The notes: generated by a model from the letters alone, not told the origin. A stretch of DNA of 64,000 bases from an uncultured Caldimonas sp. (GCF_946480305.1 NZ_CAMLJQ010000006.1:147540-211539); one strand, 5' to 3'. Shown: positions 19,204 to 28,671, counted from the first letter of the stretch. Translations and numbers: made by a program.

Positions 19204-19231
19204 TCAAAGCAAAAGGGCACCGATGGTGCCC
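19204..19231 (-). terminator. Intrinsic terminator of efp
   Basis: GGGCACC-ATC-GGTGCCC followed by TTTTGCTTT on the minus strand, 33 nt beyond the efp stop. It contains a GTG that is in frame with mnmC. Confidence 0.8.
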
Positions 19232-19263
19232 TTGCTCAGCGTGTGCGTGAAGGCCGTGGCCGT

Positions 19264-19818
19264 TCAGACGCGCTTCTTGTATTCGTGCGTGCGGGTGTCG
19301 ATTTCGACCTTGTCACCTTGCGCCACGAAGATCGGCACCTGGATCTCGAAGCCGGTGGCGATCTTGGCAGGCTTGAGTACCTTGCCGGAGGTGTCGCCCT
19401 TCACGGCGGGTTCCGTCCAGGTGATTTCGCGCACCACGGTGGTGGGCAGTTCGACCGAGATGGCCTTGCCTTCGTAGAACACCACTTCGACGGCCATGCC
19501 GTCTTCCAGATAACTGATGGCGTCGCCCATGTTCTCGGCCTCGACCTCGAACTGGTTGTACTCGGCGTCCATGAACACGTACATCGGATCGGCGAAGTAG
19601 GAGTAGGTGCACTCCTTCTTGTCGAGGATGATCTGGTCCATCTTGTCGTCGGCCTTGAAGACGACTTCGGTGCCCGAGTTGTTCAGCAGGCTCTTGAGCT
19701 TCATGCGCACGGTGGCTGCGTTGCGGCCGCCGCGGCTGTATTCGGTCTTCAGGACGACCATCGGGTCCTTGCCCTGCATGATCACGTTGCCGGCGCGAAT
19801 TTCCTGTGCAATCTTCAT
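19264..19818 (-). CDS. efp: Translation elongation factor P
   Basis: Relieves ribosome stalling at polyproline stretches. 184 aa, three beta-barrel domains. The tip of domain I reads SRGGRN with Arg at residue 32, not the Lys used for beta-lysylation; Arg32 is the residue rhamnosylated by EarP, which is encoded immediately upstream on the same strand. Followed by a strong terminator. Confidence 0.97.
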   Translation of the reverse strand: MKIAQEIRAGNVIMQGKDPMVVLKTEYSRGGRNAATVRMKLKSLLNNSGTEVVFKADDKMDQIILDKKECTYSYFADPMYVFMDAEYNQFEVEAENMGDAISYLEDGMAVEVVFYEGKAISVELPTTVVREITWTEPAVKGDTSGKVLKPAKIATGFEIQVPIFVAQGDKVEIDTRTHEYKKRV

Positions 19819-19997
19819 AGCGGTCCCTCTTGGGGGTGTCTGGGGTGTGGAATCCAGTAACGGAAGTGTGGGCGCGTTCTACCGGCACAAGATGAAAGAC
19901 ATCGCAGTGGCTGGGGAACCAGCGCACCGCCTCGAGCCGCAACCGGCCGGTGGCGCATGTAAAGCCGAGAACCCAGGAACGCGCAAAGCCCGCAATT

Positions 19998-21074
19998 CTA
20001 GCTGGTTTGCCTTACGAAGCGGAGCAGCTGGGTTGTAAGGTCCGGCTCGGCGAGCAGCGTTTCACGCCAGCTTGTCACGAGTGCGCCCCAGGCCGCGCGG
20101 GGCGGCCAGGGGCCGAGGTGCGGCTCGATGCCGTTCCAGGCACGCCACAAGTGCGCGACGCGGGCTGCGAGTTCCGGCTCGGCGCCGGCAAGAAACCGCT
20201 GCAGGAACGCCTCGAGCTTGATCTCATGCGCACCGTCGTTTTGCGGGTAGATCTGCCACACGAACGGGCGATCGGCCCACTGCGCGCGCACGAACGAATC
20301 TTCGCCGCGCACGAAATTCACGTCGCACGACCACAGCAGGCGGTCGAACTCGGGTTGGGGCAGGGGCTCGAGCCAGCCGACGCGCAGCAAGCCCGAGTCG
20401 GCGACGGCACCGGGCTGCGGCACGAGTGACAGCAGTTGCGCAAGCTGTGCGGTGGCGAGCCCCGGCGTGACGAGCAGCAGGGTGGGTGCCTGCGTGAGGT
20501 CGGCGAGCCACTCCGTCAGGCGGGGGTTGTCGTAGCAAAACAGGCTGACGACCTGCTCGTCGGTGCGTCGGGCCAGGCCGCGCGCCTGCAGCCAGGCGTC
20601 ACGCTCGAACGCCCTGCGGGCGTCGATCAGCCCGGGCTCGCGCAACAGCCCGCCGGTCCGCGCCGTGAAGCCGGGGTAGTAGAAGTGCTTGCGCAAGCCG
20701 GCGCCGGGACCGCTGAACTGAGGTGAAAGCAAGCCGTGGGAACGCTCCACGTAGTCTTCGGCGCTCAGGTATTCGAGGTTGATCCACGCAGGTGGTGGCC
20801 CTCGTCGGGCCATCCGCTCGATGAAGGCATCGGGCAGCTCGCAGCCAAAGGCCTCGACGACGGCGTCGCCCGGTTCCGGAAATGAGGCGCTTTCTGTCCA
20901 GCGGTGCACCTCGACGCCGGCAGCGCCGTCCGGCGCCATCCACTCCAGCGCGGACGGGTCGTCCACCCACAGCCGCACACGTTCGCCCCGGCCGGCCAAA
21001 TCGGCTGCCAGGCGCCAGCACACGCCGATGTCGCCGTAGTTGTCGATCACTCGGCAGAAGAGATCCCATTGCAT
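19998..21074 (-). CDS. earP: EF-P arginine rhamnosyltransferase EarP
   Basis: Transfers rhamnose from dTDP-rhamnose to Arg32 of EF-P. The 358-aa protein opens with the family motif [17 protein letters not shown], which holds the two essential aspartates (here Asp11 and Asp15); the C-terminal domain has [11 protein letters not shown], with the acidic active-site residue and sugar-nucleotide contacts. The ATG at 21074 gives the family N-terminus and is preceded by GACAAT six bases upstream. Transcribed toward efp with a 179-bp gap. Confidence 0.94.
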   Translation of the reverse strand: MQWDLFCRVIDNYGDIGVCWRLAADLAGRGERVRLWVDDPSALEWMAPDGAAGVEVHRWTESASFPEPGDAVVEAFGCELPDAFIERMARRGPPPAWINLEYLSAEDYVERSHGLLSPQFSGPGAGLRKHFYYPGFTARTGGLLREPGLIDARRAFERDAWLQARGLARRTDEQVVSLFCYDNPRLTEWLADLTQAPTLLLVTPGLATAQLAQLLSLVPQPGAVADSGLLRVGWLEPLPQPEFDRLLWSCDVNFVRGEDSFVRAQWADRPFVWQIYPQNDGAHEIKLEAFLQRFLAGAEPELAARVAHLWRAWNGIEPHLGPWPPRAAWGALVTSWRETLLAEPDLTTQLLRFVRQTS

Positions 21075-21080
21075 CGCGCC

Positions 21081-21086
21081 ATTGTC
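21081..21086 (-). promoter_or_regulatory. -10-like hexamer GACAAT, 6 nt before the earP ATG
   Basis: On the minus strand GACAAT, six bases, ATG. It faces the equivalent element of uvrC 24 bp away, so both genes would start from back-to-back leaderless promoters in a 49-bp gap. Confidence 0.45.
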
Positions 21087-21110
21087 CTGCAGCGCCTTTG
21101 GCCGGCACGG

Positions 21111-21116
21111 CACAAT
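21111..21116 (+). promoter_or_regulatory. -10-like hexamer CACAAT, 7 nt before the uvrC ATG
   Basis: CACAAT followed by seven bases and ATG; no ribosome-binding site. Divergent partner of the earP element. Confidence 0.45.
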
Positions 21117-21123
21117 TTCGGCC

Positions 21124-23028
21124 ATGTCCGATCTTGCAGAACCCTTGCCCGACCCCGGGCGCGACAAGCTCCTGGCCGAAGTGGCGGCCTTGCCGGGCCT
21201 GCCTGGCGTGTACCGCTATTTCGACGCCGATGGGGGCGTGCTGTACGTGGGCAAGGCCCGCAACCTGAAGAAGCGGGTGTCGAGCTACTTCCAGAAGAAC
21301 CATGGCGGCACGCGCATCGGGCACATGGTGTCGAAGATCCAGCGGATGGAAACGACGGTCGTGCGCTCGGAGGCCGAGGCGCTGCTGCTCGAGAACAACC
21401 TCATCAAGACGCTCAACCCGCGCTACAACATCCTGTTTCGCGACGACAAGAGCTACCCCTACCTGAAGATCGCGTCGCACGACTACCCGCGCATGGCCTA
21501 CTACCGCGGCTCGGTCGACAAGAAGCACCGCTACTTCGGCCCTTACCCGGGCGCGTGGGCGGTCAAGGAGTCGATCCAGCTGCTGCAGAAGGTGTTCAAG
21601 CTCCGCACGTGTGAAGACACGGTGTTCAACAACCGGACGCGTCCGTGCCTGCTGTACCAGATCAAGCGCTGCTCGGGGCCCTGCGTGAAGCTGATCGCAC
21701 AGGAGGACTATGCGCGTGACGTCGAGAACGCGGTGCGCTTTCTGGAAGGCGGCCAGCAGGAGGTGATGGACACCTTGCAGTCGCAGATGATGGCCCACGC
21801 CGAGCGGCTGGAGTTCGAGAAGGCTGCCGAGATTCGCAACCAGCTGGGCGCGCTCTCCCGCGTGCTGCACCAGCAGGCGGTGGATACCGGCTCCGACAAG
21901 GATGCCGACGTACTGGCCGTCAAGGTGCAGGGCGGCAAGGCGTGCGTGAACCTGGCGATGGTGCGCGGCGGCCGGCACCTGGGCGACCGGGCCTATTTCC
22001 CCAAGCATGTCGAAGACGCCGCGGCGCTGTCGGCCGAAGACACGGAAGAGGCGACCGAGCACGTGCCGGTCGAGGTGCAGGTGCTGGAAGCCTTCATCGC
22101 GCAGCACTACCTGGACGCGCCGGTGCCGCCGCTGCTGGTGCTCAGTCACCCCGTGGACAAGGCGCTGATCGAGGCCTTGTCAGAGCAGGGCGGGCTGAAG
22201 ATCACGGCCTTGCACCAGCCGCGCGAGCAGCGCCGCGCGTGGCTCGACATGGCCGTGAAGGGGGCCGAGCTCGCGCTGGCACGCCTGCTCGCCGAGGAGG
22301 GCTCGCAGCAGGCCCGTACGCGGGCGCTGGTCGAGGCGCTGGACCTGTCTCCCGAGAACCTCGACACCTTCCGCATCGAATGTTTCGACGTGAGCCACAC
22401 GGCCGGCGAAGCCACGCAGGCGTCGTGCGTGGTGTTCGAGCAGCACAAGATGCAGTCGTCGCAGTACCGTCGCTACAACATCGAGGGAGTGACGGGCGGG
22501 GACGACTATGCCGCGATGCGGCAGGTGCTGACGCGCCGCTATGCCAAACTGGCCGAAGCCGCGCAGCAGGGCGAGGCGCGGCTGCCCGATCTGGTGCTCG
22601 TCGACGGCGGCAAGGGGCAGGTGGCGATGGCACGAGAGGTGTTCGAGGAGCTGGGCCTCGACCTGGGCCTGATCGCCGGCGTCGAGAAAGGCGAAGGCCG
22701 CAAGGTGGGCCTGGAGGAGCTGGTGTTCGCCGACGGGCGCGAGAAGGTTTACCTCGGCAAGGATTCCGCCGCGCTGATGCTGGTGGCGCAGATCCGCGAC
22801 GAAGCGCACCGCTTCGCGATCACCGGCATGCGCGCGCGGCGTGCATCAGTTCGCACTGGCGGCTCCAAGCTGGAGGACATCCCTGGCGTGGGGCCGAAGA
22901 AGCGGGCTAGACTGCTCCAGCGCTTCGGCGGGCTGCGCGGCGTGACCAACGCGAGCATCGAGGATCTGGTCTCGGTGGACGGCATCTCCCGCGAACTGGC
23001 CGAAGAGATCTACCGCGCGCTCCATTGA
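21124..23028 (+). CDS. uvrC: Excinuclease ABC subunit C
   Basis: Makes both incisions in nucleotide excision repair. 634 aa with the N-terminal GIY-YIG nuclease (PGVYRYF then [14 protein letters not shown]), the central UVR helical hairpin that binds UvrB (about residues 215-245), an RNase-H-like second nuclease ([11 protein letters not shown]) and two C-terminal helix-hairpin-helix units ([13 protein letters not shown] and [13 protein letters not shown]). Full length; all catalytic regions intact. Confidence 0.97.
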   Translation: MSDLAEPLPDPGRDKLLAEVAALPGLPGVYRYFDADGGVLYVGKARNLKKRVSSYFQKNHGGTRIGHMVSKIQRMETTVVRSEAEALLLENNLIKTLNPRYNILFRDDKSYPYLKIASHDYPRMAYYRGSVDKKHRYFGPYPGAWAVKESIQLLQKVFKLRTCEDTVFNNRTRPCLLYQIKRCSGPCVKLIAQEDYARDVENAVRFLEGGQQEVMDTLQSQMMAHAERLEFEKAAEIRNQLGALSRVLHQQAVDTGSDKDADVLAVKVQGGKACVNLAMVRGGRHLGDRAYFPKHVEDAAALSAEDTEEATEHVPVEVQVLEAFIAQHYLDAPVPPLLVLSHPVDKALIEALSEQGGLKITALHQPREQRRAWLDMAVKGAELALARLLAEEGSQQARTRALVEALDLSPENLDTFRIECFDVSHTAGEATQASCVVFEQHKMQSSQYRRYNIEGVTGGDDYAAMRQVLTRRYAKLAEAAQQGEARLPDLVLVDGGKGQVAMAREVFEELGLDLGLIAGVEKGEGRKVGLEELVFADGREKVYLGKDSAALMLVAQIRDEAHRFAITGMRARRASVRTGGSKLEDIPGVGPKKRARLLQRFGGLRGVTNASIEDLVSVDGISRELAEEIYRALH

Positions 23029-23055
23029 GAAGCGCGCAAAGACGAGGGGTCGGTC

Positions 23056-23580
23056 ATGTCGGAGAAAAGCCGGGTCGCGTGTGCGTGGCGGCGGTCGTGG
23101 GGGTGGGCCGCGCTCGGTGTGGCGGTGGCCGCCGTGATGGGGGGGTGTGCGCAGGACGCGCAAAAGCCGCCACCGTCTTCACCGCCTGCACAGGCTTCGC
23201 GGCCGGCCGCGTCGACGCCCGCACCCGCAAAACCGGCCCCCCGGGCCGAAGCTCCGGCCCGCAACTGGGAGCAATACCGGCTGCGCGTGGGACACCGGCT
23301 CGCAGAGGCGAATGCCGCGGGCGTGTATCTGGACACGCCGCCCGACATCCTGCTCGCGATCCCCGTACTCGAGATCGAACTGAACGCGGATGGCAGCGTG
23401 CGCCGGATCGAGGTGATGCGGCACCCACGGCAGGCCAAGGACACGACCCAACTGGCGATCGACGCAGTCCGGAGGGCGGGGCCGTTCGGCAGCGTGGCCC
23501 ATCTGCCCAAGCCCTGGAAGTTCCCGGAAACGTTCCTGTTCCGCGACGACCGCAAGTTCAAGCCCAGGTCGCTGGACTGA
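23056..23580 (+). CDS. Putative lipoprotein with TonB C-terminal-like domain
   Basis: 174-aa predicted lipoprotein: a Trp/Arg n-region, hydrophobic core and MGGC lipobox (Cys31), then a Pro/Ala-rich linker of about 35 residues. The remaining 105 residues look like the alpha/beta TonB C-terminal (energy-transducer) fold: a hydrophobic strand (ILLAIPVLEIELNADGSV) followed by a helix and a basic C-terminus. There is no N-terminal membrane helix as in true TonB, so an envelope structural role is more likely. It lies 27 nt after uvrC. Confidence 0.6.
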   Translation: MSEKSRVACAWRRSWGWAALGVAVAAVMGGCAQDAQKPPPSSPPAQASRPAASTPAPAKPAPRAEAPARNWEQYRLRVGHRLAEANAAGVYLDTPPDILLAIPVLEIELNADGSVRRIEVMRHPRQAKDTTQLAIDAVRRAGPFGSVAHLPKPWKFPETFLFRDDRKFKPRSLD

Positions 23581-23630
23581 GCGCCGGAGCGGCGCAGCAG
23601 GGGTGCTGCGTGGCGGTCATCAACTTGCGC

Positions 23631-23636
23631 CACAAT
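23631..23636 (+). promoter_or_regulatory. -10-like hexamer CACAAT, 7 nt before the pgsA ATG
   Basis: CACAAT, seven bases, then the ATG giving MFFNLPTLL. It sits on the in-frame ATG at 23635, which argues for the downstream start. Confidence 0.45.
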
Positions 23637-23643
23637 GGCCGCC

Positions 23644-24213
23644 ATGTTCTTCAATCTCCCCACGTTGTTGACCTGGGCACGCATCGTGGCCATCCCGCTG
23701 ATCGTGGGGGTGTTCTACCTGCCGCAGGTCGAGGGCCCGACGCGCAACCTGATCGCGACGGTGATGTTCATCGTGTTCGCTGCCACGGACTGGCTTGACG
23801 GCTGGCTGGCGCGCAAGCTCAACCAGACGTCGGCGTTCGGCGCCTTCCTGGATCCGGTGGCCGACAAGTTCCTCGTCTGTGCCTCGTTGCTGATCCTGGT
23901 GCAACTCGATCGTGTGAACGCGCTGGTGGCATTGGTCATCATCGGCCGGGAGATCGCGATCTCCGCGTTGCGGGAATGGATGGCACAGATCGGCGCTTCG
24001 CGCAGCGTGGCCGTGCACATGCTCGGCAAGCTGAAGACCATGACGCAGATGGTCGCGATTCCCTTCCTGCTCTACGACGGGCTGATCCTGGGCGTGTTCG
24101 ATACCAAGATCTGGGGCACCGGCCTGATCTACCTCGCCGCGGTACTGACGATCTGGTCGATGGTCTATTACCTGCAGAAGGCCCTGCCCGAGATCCGCGC
24201 CAAGTCGCGCTGA
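23644..24213 (+). CDS. pgsA: CDP-diacylglycerol-glycerol-3-phosphate 3-phosphatidyltransferase
   Basis: Commits CDP-diacylglycerol to phosphatidylglycerol synthesis at the inner membrane. 189 aa with about five membrane helices and an intact CDP-alcohol phosphotransferase signature, D-x2-DG-x2-AR-x8-G-x3-D-x3-D, beginning at DWLDGWLAR. The second of two in-frame ATGs is chosen; it gives the usual N-terminus LPTLLTWARI. A GC-rich hairpin with a T-run follows. Confidence 0.95.
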   Translation: MFFNLPTLLTWARIVAIPLIVGVFYLPQVEGPTRNLIATVMFIVFAATDWLDGWLARKLNQTSAFGAFLDPVADKFLVCASLLILVQLDRVNALVALVIIGREIAISALREWMAQIGASRSVAVHMLGKLKTMTQMVAIPFLLYDGLILGVFDTKIWGTGLIYLAAVLTIWSMVYYLQKALPEIRAKSR

Positions 24214-24220
24214 CGGGTCC

Positions 24221-24243
24221 GCGGCGCCCGGCGCCGCTTTCTT
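24221..24243 (+). terminator. Intrinsic terminator after pgsA
   Basis: GCGGCGCC/GGCGCCGC inverted repeat directly followed by TTTCTT, 7 nt after the stop codon. Confidence 0.65.
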
Positions 24244-24259
24244 GTACCTGATATCTCAC

Positions 24260-25159
24260 ATGTTCAACGACCGGAAGGCGCTGGTGCGGGCCATGCCATG
24301 GGTGTTCGTGCTCATCTGGAGCACCGGGTTCATCGTCGCCCGCTACGGCATGCCTTACGCACCGCCACTGACCTTCCTGTCCTGGCGTTATGCGTTGTCG
24401 ATCCTGTGTTTCCTCGTGTGGATCTGGCTCGCGCGGGCCGCGTGGCCGAAAGGGGTGGGCCAGTGGATGCACCTCGGTATCACCGGCGCCTTGATGCACG
24501 CCGGCTATCTGGGCGGCGTGTGGGCCGCGGTCAAGGCGGGCATGGGGGCGGGCACGATCGCATTGATCGTCGGGCTGCAGCCCGTTCTGACGGCGGTGTG
24601 GGTGACGTCGCGCGGCGATGCTGGTGCGCGCGTCACCGGCCGGCAGTGGGCGGGGCTGTCGCTGGGGCTGGCAGGCCTCGCGCTGGTGGTCTGGCGCAAG
24701 CTGGGGTTGGGCGAGCTGAACACCCTCAACCTCGGACTCGCGGTGTTTGCACTGCTGGCGATCACCATCGGCACGCTGTATCAGAAGCACTTCCTGCAAC
24801 CCTGTGATGCCCGCACTGCCAACACCGTGCAGTTGATGGCGGCGCTGCTGGTGTCGATGCCGCTGGCCGCAATGGAAGCCGAGTCCATCCAGTTGCATCC
24901 GCATTTCATCGGTGCGATGGCGTGGTCGGTCGTCGGGCTGACGCTGGGAGGCAGTTCGCTGCTCTACCTGCTGATCCAGCGTGGCGCGGCCACCTCGGTG
25001 ACGAGCCTGCTGTACCTCGTGCCTCCGTGCACGGCAGCGATGGCGTGGGTGTTGTTCGGCGAGCCACTGGGCCTGCCCACGCTCGCGGGCATGGCGCTGA
25101 CGGCATTCGGTGTGTGGCTTGTGGTGCGTGCGCCGGTCTCAGCGCCGGCTGCCCGCTGA
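24260..25159 (+). CDS. EamA/DMT-family permease
   Basis: 299-aa drug/metabolite transporter with ten predicted membrane helices in two EamA repeats. The first helix carries FVLIWSTGFIVARYG, typical of the family; the second repeat begins near SVVGLTLGGSSLLYL. Probable exporter of an unknown metabolite or amino acid. The ATG start is preferred to a TTG six codons upstream. The 3' end overlaps the LysR gene tail-to-tail by 21 bp. Confidence 0.85.
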   Translation: MFNDRKALVRAMPWVFVLIWSTGFIVARYGMPYAPPLTFLSWRYALSILCFLVWIWLARAAWPKGVGQWMHLGITGALMHAGYLGGVWAAVKAGMGAGTIALIVGLQPVLTAVWVTSRGDAGARVTGRQWAGLSLGLAGLALVVWRKLGLGELNTLNLGLAVFALLAITIGTLYQKHFLQPCDARTANTVQLMAALLVSMPLAAMEAESIQLHPHFIGAMAWSVVGLTLGGSSLLYLLIQRGAATSVTSLLYLVPPCTAAMAWVLFGEPLGLPTLAGMALTAFGVWLVVRAPVSAPAAR

Positions 25160-26092
25160 CGATATCGGCTTCATCCACGGCGGGTCGGCCAGGCTGCGGG
25201 CGAGGTGCTCCTGCAGCAGCCTCAGGCGCAGCGGCACCGTGCTGCCAGGGGCGCGGGGCGGCGCGATCCAGTGCACGTCGGCGTCGAGCATCGCGTAGCC
25301 CGGCAGCAGGTGGACGAGCCGCCCCTGGTGCAGCAGGTCGTGCACGTCCCACAGCGAGCGCAGCATGATGCCCCGCCCGTCGAGGGCCCAGTCGCGGACC
25401 ACTTCGCCGCTGTTGCTCGACAGATTGCCCCGTACCCGCACCACCGCCGGCTGGGCCCGGCGCCTGTCGAGCGGGGTCAGCCTCCAGGTTGCGTAGCGCG
25501 CTTCGTGCTCCCGCACGACCAGGCACTCGTGTTGCGTCAGGTCCTGCGGCGTGCTGGGCATGCCCGCGCGCTCGAGGTAGGCCGGCGCTGCTGCCAGCAC
25601 CCGGCGGTTCGGCGCGAGCTTGCGCGCCAGCACCGTGGCCCGGCTCGGTGCCCACAGCCATACGGCGGCATCGAAGCCCACGGTTGCGAGGTCGGGCAGA
25701 TGCTCGACCAGTTCCAGTTGGAGGTCGACCCGTGGATGCTGAGCCTGGAACGACGCCAATGCAGGAGCCACCCACCGGCGGCCGAAGCCGAACGACGATG
25801 CCAGTCGGATGAGACCGCGCGCTTCGCCGATGTTCTCCTGCAGCTCGGCCTCGAGCGAGGACACGCCGGCGATGAGCGTGCGGGCGCGCAAGCAGAACAG
25901 CTCACCTTCGTCGGTGAGCGACAGCCGGCGCGTGGTCCGATGAAACAGCCGGACACCGAGGCGCGCCTCGAGTGCCGCGAGCCGCTTGGTCACCGCAGGT
26001 GGTTCGAGGTCGAGCACGCGGGCCGCGGCGGCGAGGCTGCCCTGCTCGGCGACATGGATCACGAGAGCCAGTTCCTGATGTTCGATCATCAT
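25139..26092 (-). CDS. LysR-type transcriptional regulator
   Basis: 317-aa LTTR. The N-terminal winged helix-turn-helix is clear (GSLAAAARVLDLEPPAVTKR, residues about 18-37), followed by LFHRTTRRLSLTDEG and a periplasmic-binding-protein-like effector domain. Divergent from the dehalogenase-type hydrolase and TtuC-type dehydrogenase with a 72-bp gap, so these are its probable targets; LTTRs beside TtuC-like genes commonly answer to tartrate or malate. Confidence 0.9.
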   Translation of the reverse strand: MMIEHQELALVIHVAEQGSLAAAARVLDLEPPAVTKRLAALEARLGVRLFHRTTRRLSLTDEGELFCLRARTLIAGVSSLEAELQENIGEARGLIRLASSFGFGRRWVAPALASFQAQHPRVDLQLELVEHLPDLATVGFDAAVWLWAPSRATVLARKLAPNRRVLAAAPAYLERAGMPSTPQDLTQHECLVVREHEARYATWRLTPLDRRRAQPAVVRVRGNLSSNSGEVVRDWALDGRGIMLRSLWDVHDLLHQGRLVHLLPGYAMLDADVHWIAPPRAPGSTVPLRLRLLQEHLARSLADPPWMKPISSAGSRR

Positions 26093-26151
26093 TTCCCGTC
26101 AGGAAGTAATTGCTTGCCTGATTATTGATTGTTCCGCCAAGCTCCGGAGCG

Positions 26152-26157
26152 CAGAAT
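26152..26157 (+). promoter_or_regulatory. -10-like hexamer CAGAAT, 7 nt before the hydrolase ATG
   Basis: CAGAAT, seven bases, ATG. A TTGTTC hexamer lies 17 bp upstream as a possible -35. The segment between it and the LysR start (TAATTGCTTGCCTGATTATTGATT) is AT-rich and a natural LTTR site. Confidence 0.45.
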
Positions 26158-26164
26158 CGAGCTC

Positions 26165-27046
26165 ATGTTTGAATCGTTCGAGACGCGGCGTATCGATCTG
26201 CCCGGAGGCCGGTACATGCATGCACGCATTGGTGGGGCGGGGCCGGTGCTGCTGCTGTTGCACGGCCACCCGCAGACACACGTGATGTGGCACCGGGTGG
26301 CCGAACCCCTGGCGCGAAGGCATACCGTGGTGGCGATGGATCTGCCCGGCTACGGAAACTCGTACCGCCCGCCCCCCGATGAAGCGCACGTCAACCACAG
26401 CAAGCGCCGCATGGCGGCCGACGTGGACGAGGCGATGCGGCGGCTGGGCTTCGACCGCTACGACGTGTGTGCGCACGATCGCGGCGCCCGGGTGGCACAT
26501 CGGCTCGCGGTCGATCTGCCGCACCGCGTCAGCCGGCTCATGCTGCTCGACATCGCGCCTACGCTGGCGATGTACGAGCACACAAGCGACGCGTTCGCCA
26601 GGGCCTATTGGCACTGGTTCTTCCTGATCCAGCCGGCGCCGTTGCCCGAGCGGTTGATCGAGAGCGATCCGGTGTTCTACCTGCACGCATTGATGGGACG
26701 GCGCCATGGGGGGCTTGGCGTGTTCGACGCAGCCGCGCTGCGAGAGTACGAACTCGCGATTGCCATCCCCGGAACGGCGGCCTCGATGTGCGAGGACTAT
26801 CGCGCCGCCGCGTCCATCGATCTCGAGCACGACCGGCTCGATGTGGCGGCGGCCCGCAAGGTGCAACAGCCGCTGCGTGTGCTGTGGGGGCGGCACGGCG
26901 TGGTGGCCGCCTGCTTCGACGTGATGGCGCTGTGGCGCGAGCGTGCCCAGGATGTATCGGGCGCCGCACTGGACTGCGGCCACTACATCGCCGAAGAGCA
27001 GCCGACGGCGCTGCTCGACGAAATGAATGACTTCTTCAAGGAGTGA
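26165..27046 (+). CDS. Alpha/beta hydrolase of the haloacetate (fluoroacetate-type) dehalogenase family
   Basis: 293 aa. The nucleophile motif is HDRGAR with Asp105 in place of the usual serine, as in fluoroacetate dehalogenases; the two arginines (106, 109) would hold the carboxylate. His150-Trp151 (in YWHWFF) and Tyr212 (in CEDYRA) match the halide-binding triad, Asp129 (LLDI) and His273 (GHYIAEEQP) complete the catalytic set. Oxyanion region LLLHGHPQTHVMW also fits. Hydrolytic release of halide from a 2-haloacid is thus likely, though the cap segment near residue 180 (GRRHGG) differs from characterised enzymes and epoxide hydrolase activity remains possible. It is 4 nt upstream of the dehydrogenase gene. 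Confidence 0.8.
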   Translation: MFESFETRRIDLPGGRYMHARIGGAGPVLLLLHGHPQTHVMWHRVAEPLARRHTVVAMDLPGYGNSYRPPPDEAHVNHSKRRMAADVDEAMRRLGFDRYDVCAHDRGARVAHRLAVDLPHRVSRLMLLDIAPTLAMYEHTSDAFARAYWHWFFLIQPAPLPERLIESDPVFYLHALMGRRHGGLGVFDAAALREYELAIAIPGTAASMCEDYRAAASIDLEHDRLDVAAARKVQQPLRVLWGRHGVVAACFDVMALWRERAQDVSGAALDCGHYIAEEQPTALLDEMNDFFKE

Positions 27047-27050
27047 ACGG

Positions 27051-28148
27051 ATGAGCCAACCAGGCAAGCTGCGCATCGCTGCGATCGCCGGCGACGGCAT
27101 TGGCAAGGAAGTGATGCCCGAGGGGCTGCGCGTGCTGGACGCTGCAGCGCGGCGCTTCGGCATCGACGTGCAGGTCGACGAGTTCGGTTTTTCGAGCTGG
27201 GACTATTACGAACGCCACGGCAAGATGTTGCCGGACGACTGGAAGGACCAGATCGGCGGACACGACGCGATCTTCTTCGGCGCCGTCGGGTGGCCGCAGA
27301 AGATCCCCGACCACGTCTCGCTGTGGGGCTCGCTGCTGCGTTTTCGCCGCGAGTTCGATCAGTACGTGAATCTGCGGCCGGCCCGACTGATGCCCGGCAT
27401 CCGCTCGCCTTTGGTGCGGCGGGACGGCGGTGTGCGTGCCCCCGGCGAGATCGACATGGTGATCGTGCGGGAGAACACCGAAGGTGAGTATTCGAGCATC
27501 GGCGGGCGCATGTTCGAGGGCACCGAGCGCGAGGTGGTGATCCAGGAAACGGTGATGACCCGCACGGGTGTCGACCGCGTGCTGAAGTTCGCGTTCGAGC
27601 TGGCGCAGTCCAGGCCCCGCAAGCGCCTCACGTCCGCCACCAAATCGAACGGCATCTCGATCACCATGCCGTACTGGGACGAGCGGGTCGAGTCCATGGC
27701 GCAGCAGTATCCCGAGGTGACGGTCGACAAGTTCCACATCGACATCCTCACGGCACATTTCGTGCAACGCCCGGAGCACTTCGACGTGGTGGTTGCCAGC
27801 AACCTGTTCGGCGACATCCTCAGCGACCTCGGGCCGGCCTGCACCGGCACGATCGGCATTGCGCCCTCTGCGAATCTCAACCCGGACCGGCGCTTCCCGT
27901 CGCTGTTCGAGCCTGTGCACGGATCGGCGCCGGACATTGCCGGGCGCAACGTCGCCAACCCGATCGGGCAGATCTGGTCAGCCGCGTTGATGCTCGACTT
28001 CCTTGGCCATCGTGCAGCGCACGATGCCATCCTCAAAGCTGTCGAAGCAGCGCTTGATCCAGCCAGTGACGCGCCTCGCACACCTGACCTGGGAGGATGT
28101 GCGAGCACGCAGGACCTCGGTCGCGCCATCGCGTCGGCGCTTGCTTGA
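27051..28148 (+). CDS. Tartrate dehydrogenase/decarboxylase-type NAD-dependent beta-decarboxylating dehydrogenase
   Basis: 365-aa member of the isocitrate/isopropylmalate dehydrogenase family, TtuC branch (tartrate, D-malate). Features: GDGIGKEV at the N-terminus, the VRENTEGEYSSIGGR segment, the metal-binding aspartates in NLFGDILSDLG and the NAD-binding HGSAPDIAGRNVANP near the C-terminus. It oxidises a 2-hydroxydiacid with NAD and Mn2+. Co-transcribed with the hydrolase. The last 25 residues are a somewhat long tail. Confidence 0.88.
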   Translation: MSQPGKLRIAAIAGDGIGKEVMPEGLRVLDAAARRFGIDVQVDEFGFSSWDYYERHGKMLPDDWKDQIGGHDAIFFGAVGWPQKIPDHVSLWGSLLRFRREFDQYVNLRPARLMPGIRSPLVRRDGGVRAPGEIDMVIVRENTEGEYSSIGGRMFEGTEREVVIQETVMTRTGVDRVLKFAFELAQSRPRKRLTSATKSNGISITMPYWDERVESMAQQYPEVTVDKFHIDILTAHFVQRPEHFDVVVASNLFGDILSDLGPACTGTIGIAPSANLNPDRRFPSLFEPVHGSAPDIAGRNVANPIGQIWSAALMLDFLGHRAAHDAILKAVEAALDPASDAPRTPDLGGCASTQDLGRAIASALA

Positions 28149-28263
28149 ATGCGCCGCAACATGACAGAGATGCGGGGTTCGCACCTATGTCTGTCAAGCG
28201 TGGAAGCACGCGGAATGTTCACTCTTTAACGTGTGGAAATACGCATAGAATCCGCATCCGCGC

Positions 28264-28292
28264 TTGACACTGACAGGGGCGGTGGCTGTAAT
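28264..28292 (+). promoter_or_regulatory. Sigma-70 promoter of hupB
   Basis: Exact TTGACA, 17-bp spacer, TGTAAT (5/6). Gives a leader of about 100 nt before the hupB ATG. The strongest sigma-70 match in the window. Confidence 0.85.
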
Positions 28293-28398
28293 TGGTCGCG
28301 CAGCGAAACCTCGCGCTGAGCCACCGGACGGACCCATCTTTCATCGCCGGTGGCGCAAAAATTCCTTTCCGTGAGACACCTTTGAGAGGGGGTATTTC

Positions 28399-28671
28399 GT
28401 GAACAAGACTGAACTGATCGAGCACATCGCCAAGCAGGCCGACATCTCCAAGGCCGCAGCCACCCGTGCGCTCGAGGCCATGATCGGCGGCGTGCGCACC
28501 ACGCTCAAGAAGGGCGGCACCGTGTCGCTCGTGGGCTTCGGCACCTTTGCCGTCGGCAAGCGCGCAGCTCGCAGCGGTCGCAATCCCCGCACCGGTGCCA
28601 CGATCAAGATCAAGGCGGCCAAGGTGCCCAAGTTCCGACCGGGCAAGGCCCTCAAGGACGCGCTGAACTGA
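28399..28671 (+). CDS. hupB: DNA-binding protein HU
   Basis: Nucleoid protein, 90 aa. The prokaryotic DNA-bending signature occupies residues about 46-65 ([21 protein letters not shown]), with the proline at the beta-arm tip that intercalates into DNA. Preceded by a consensus promoter and a long leader with a GAGAGGGGG ribosome-binding site; tRNA-Val starts 12 nt downstream, so both may share a transcript. Confidence 0.97.
   Translation: MNKTELIEHIAKQADISKAAATRALEAMIGGVRTTLKKGGTVSLVGFGTFAVGKRAARSGRNPRTGATIKIKAAKVPKFRPGKALKDALN

Noticed and set aside
19191..19220. GTG at 19220 as start of mnmC
   Set aside because: It lies inside the efp terminator hairpin, and the extra ten residues are not family-like; GTG at 19190 fits better.
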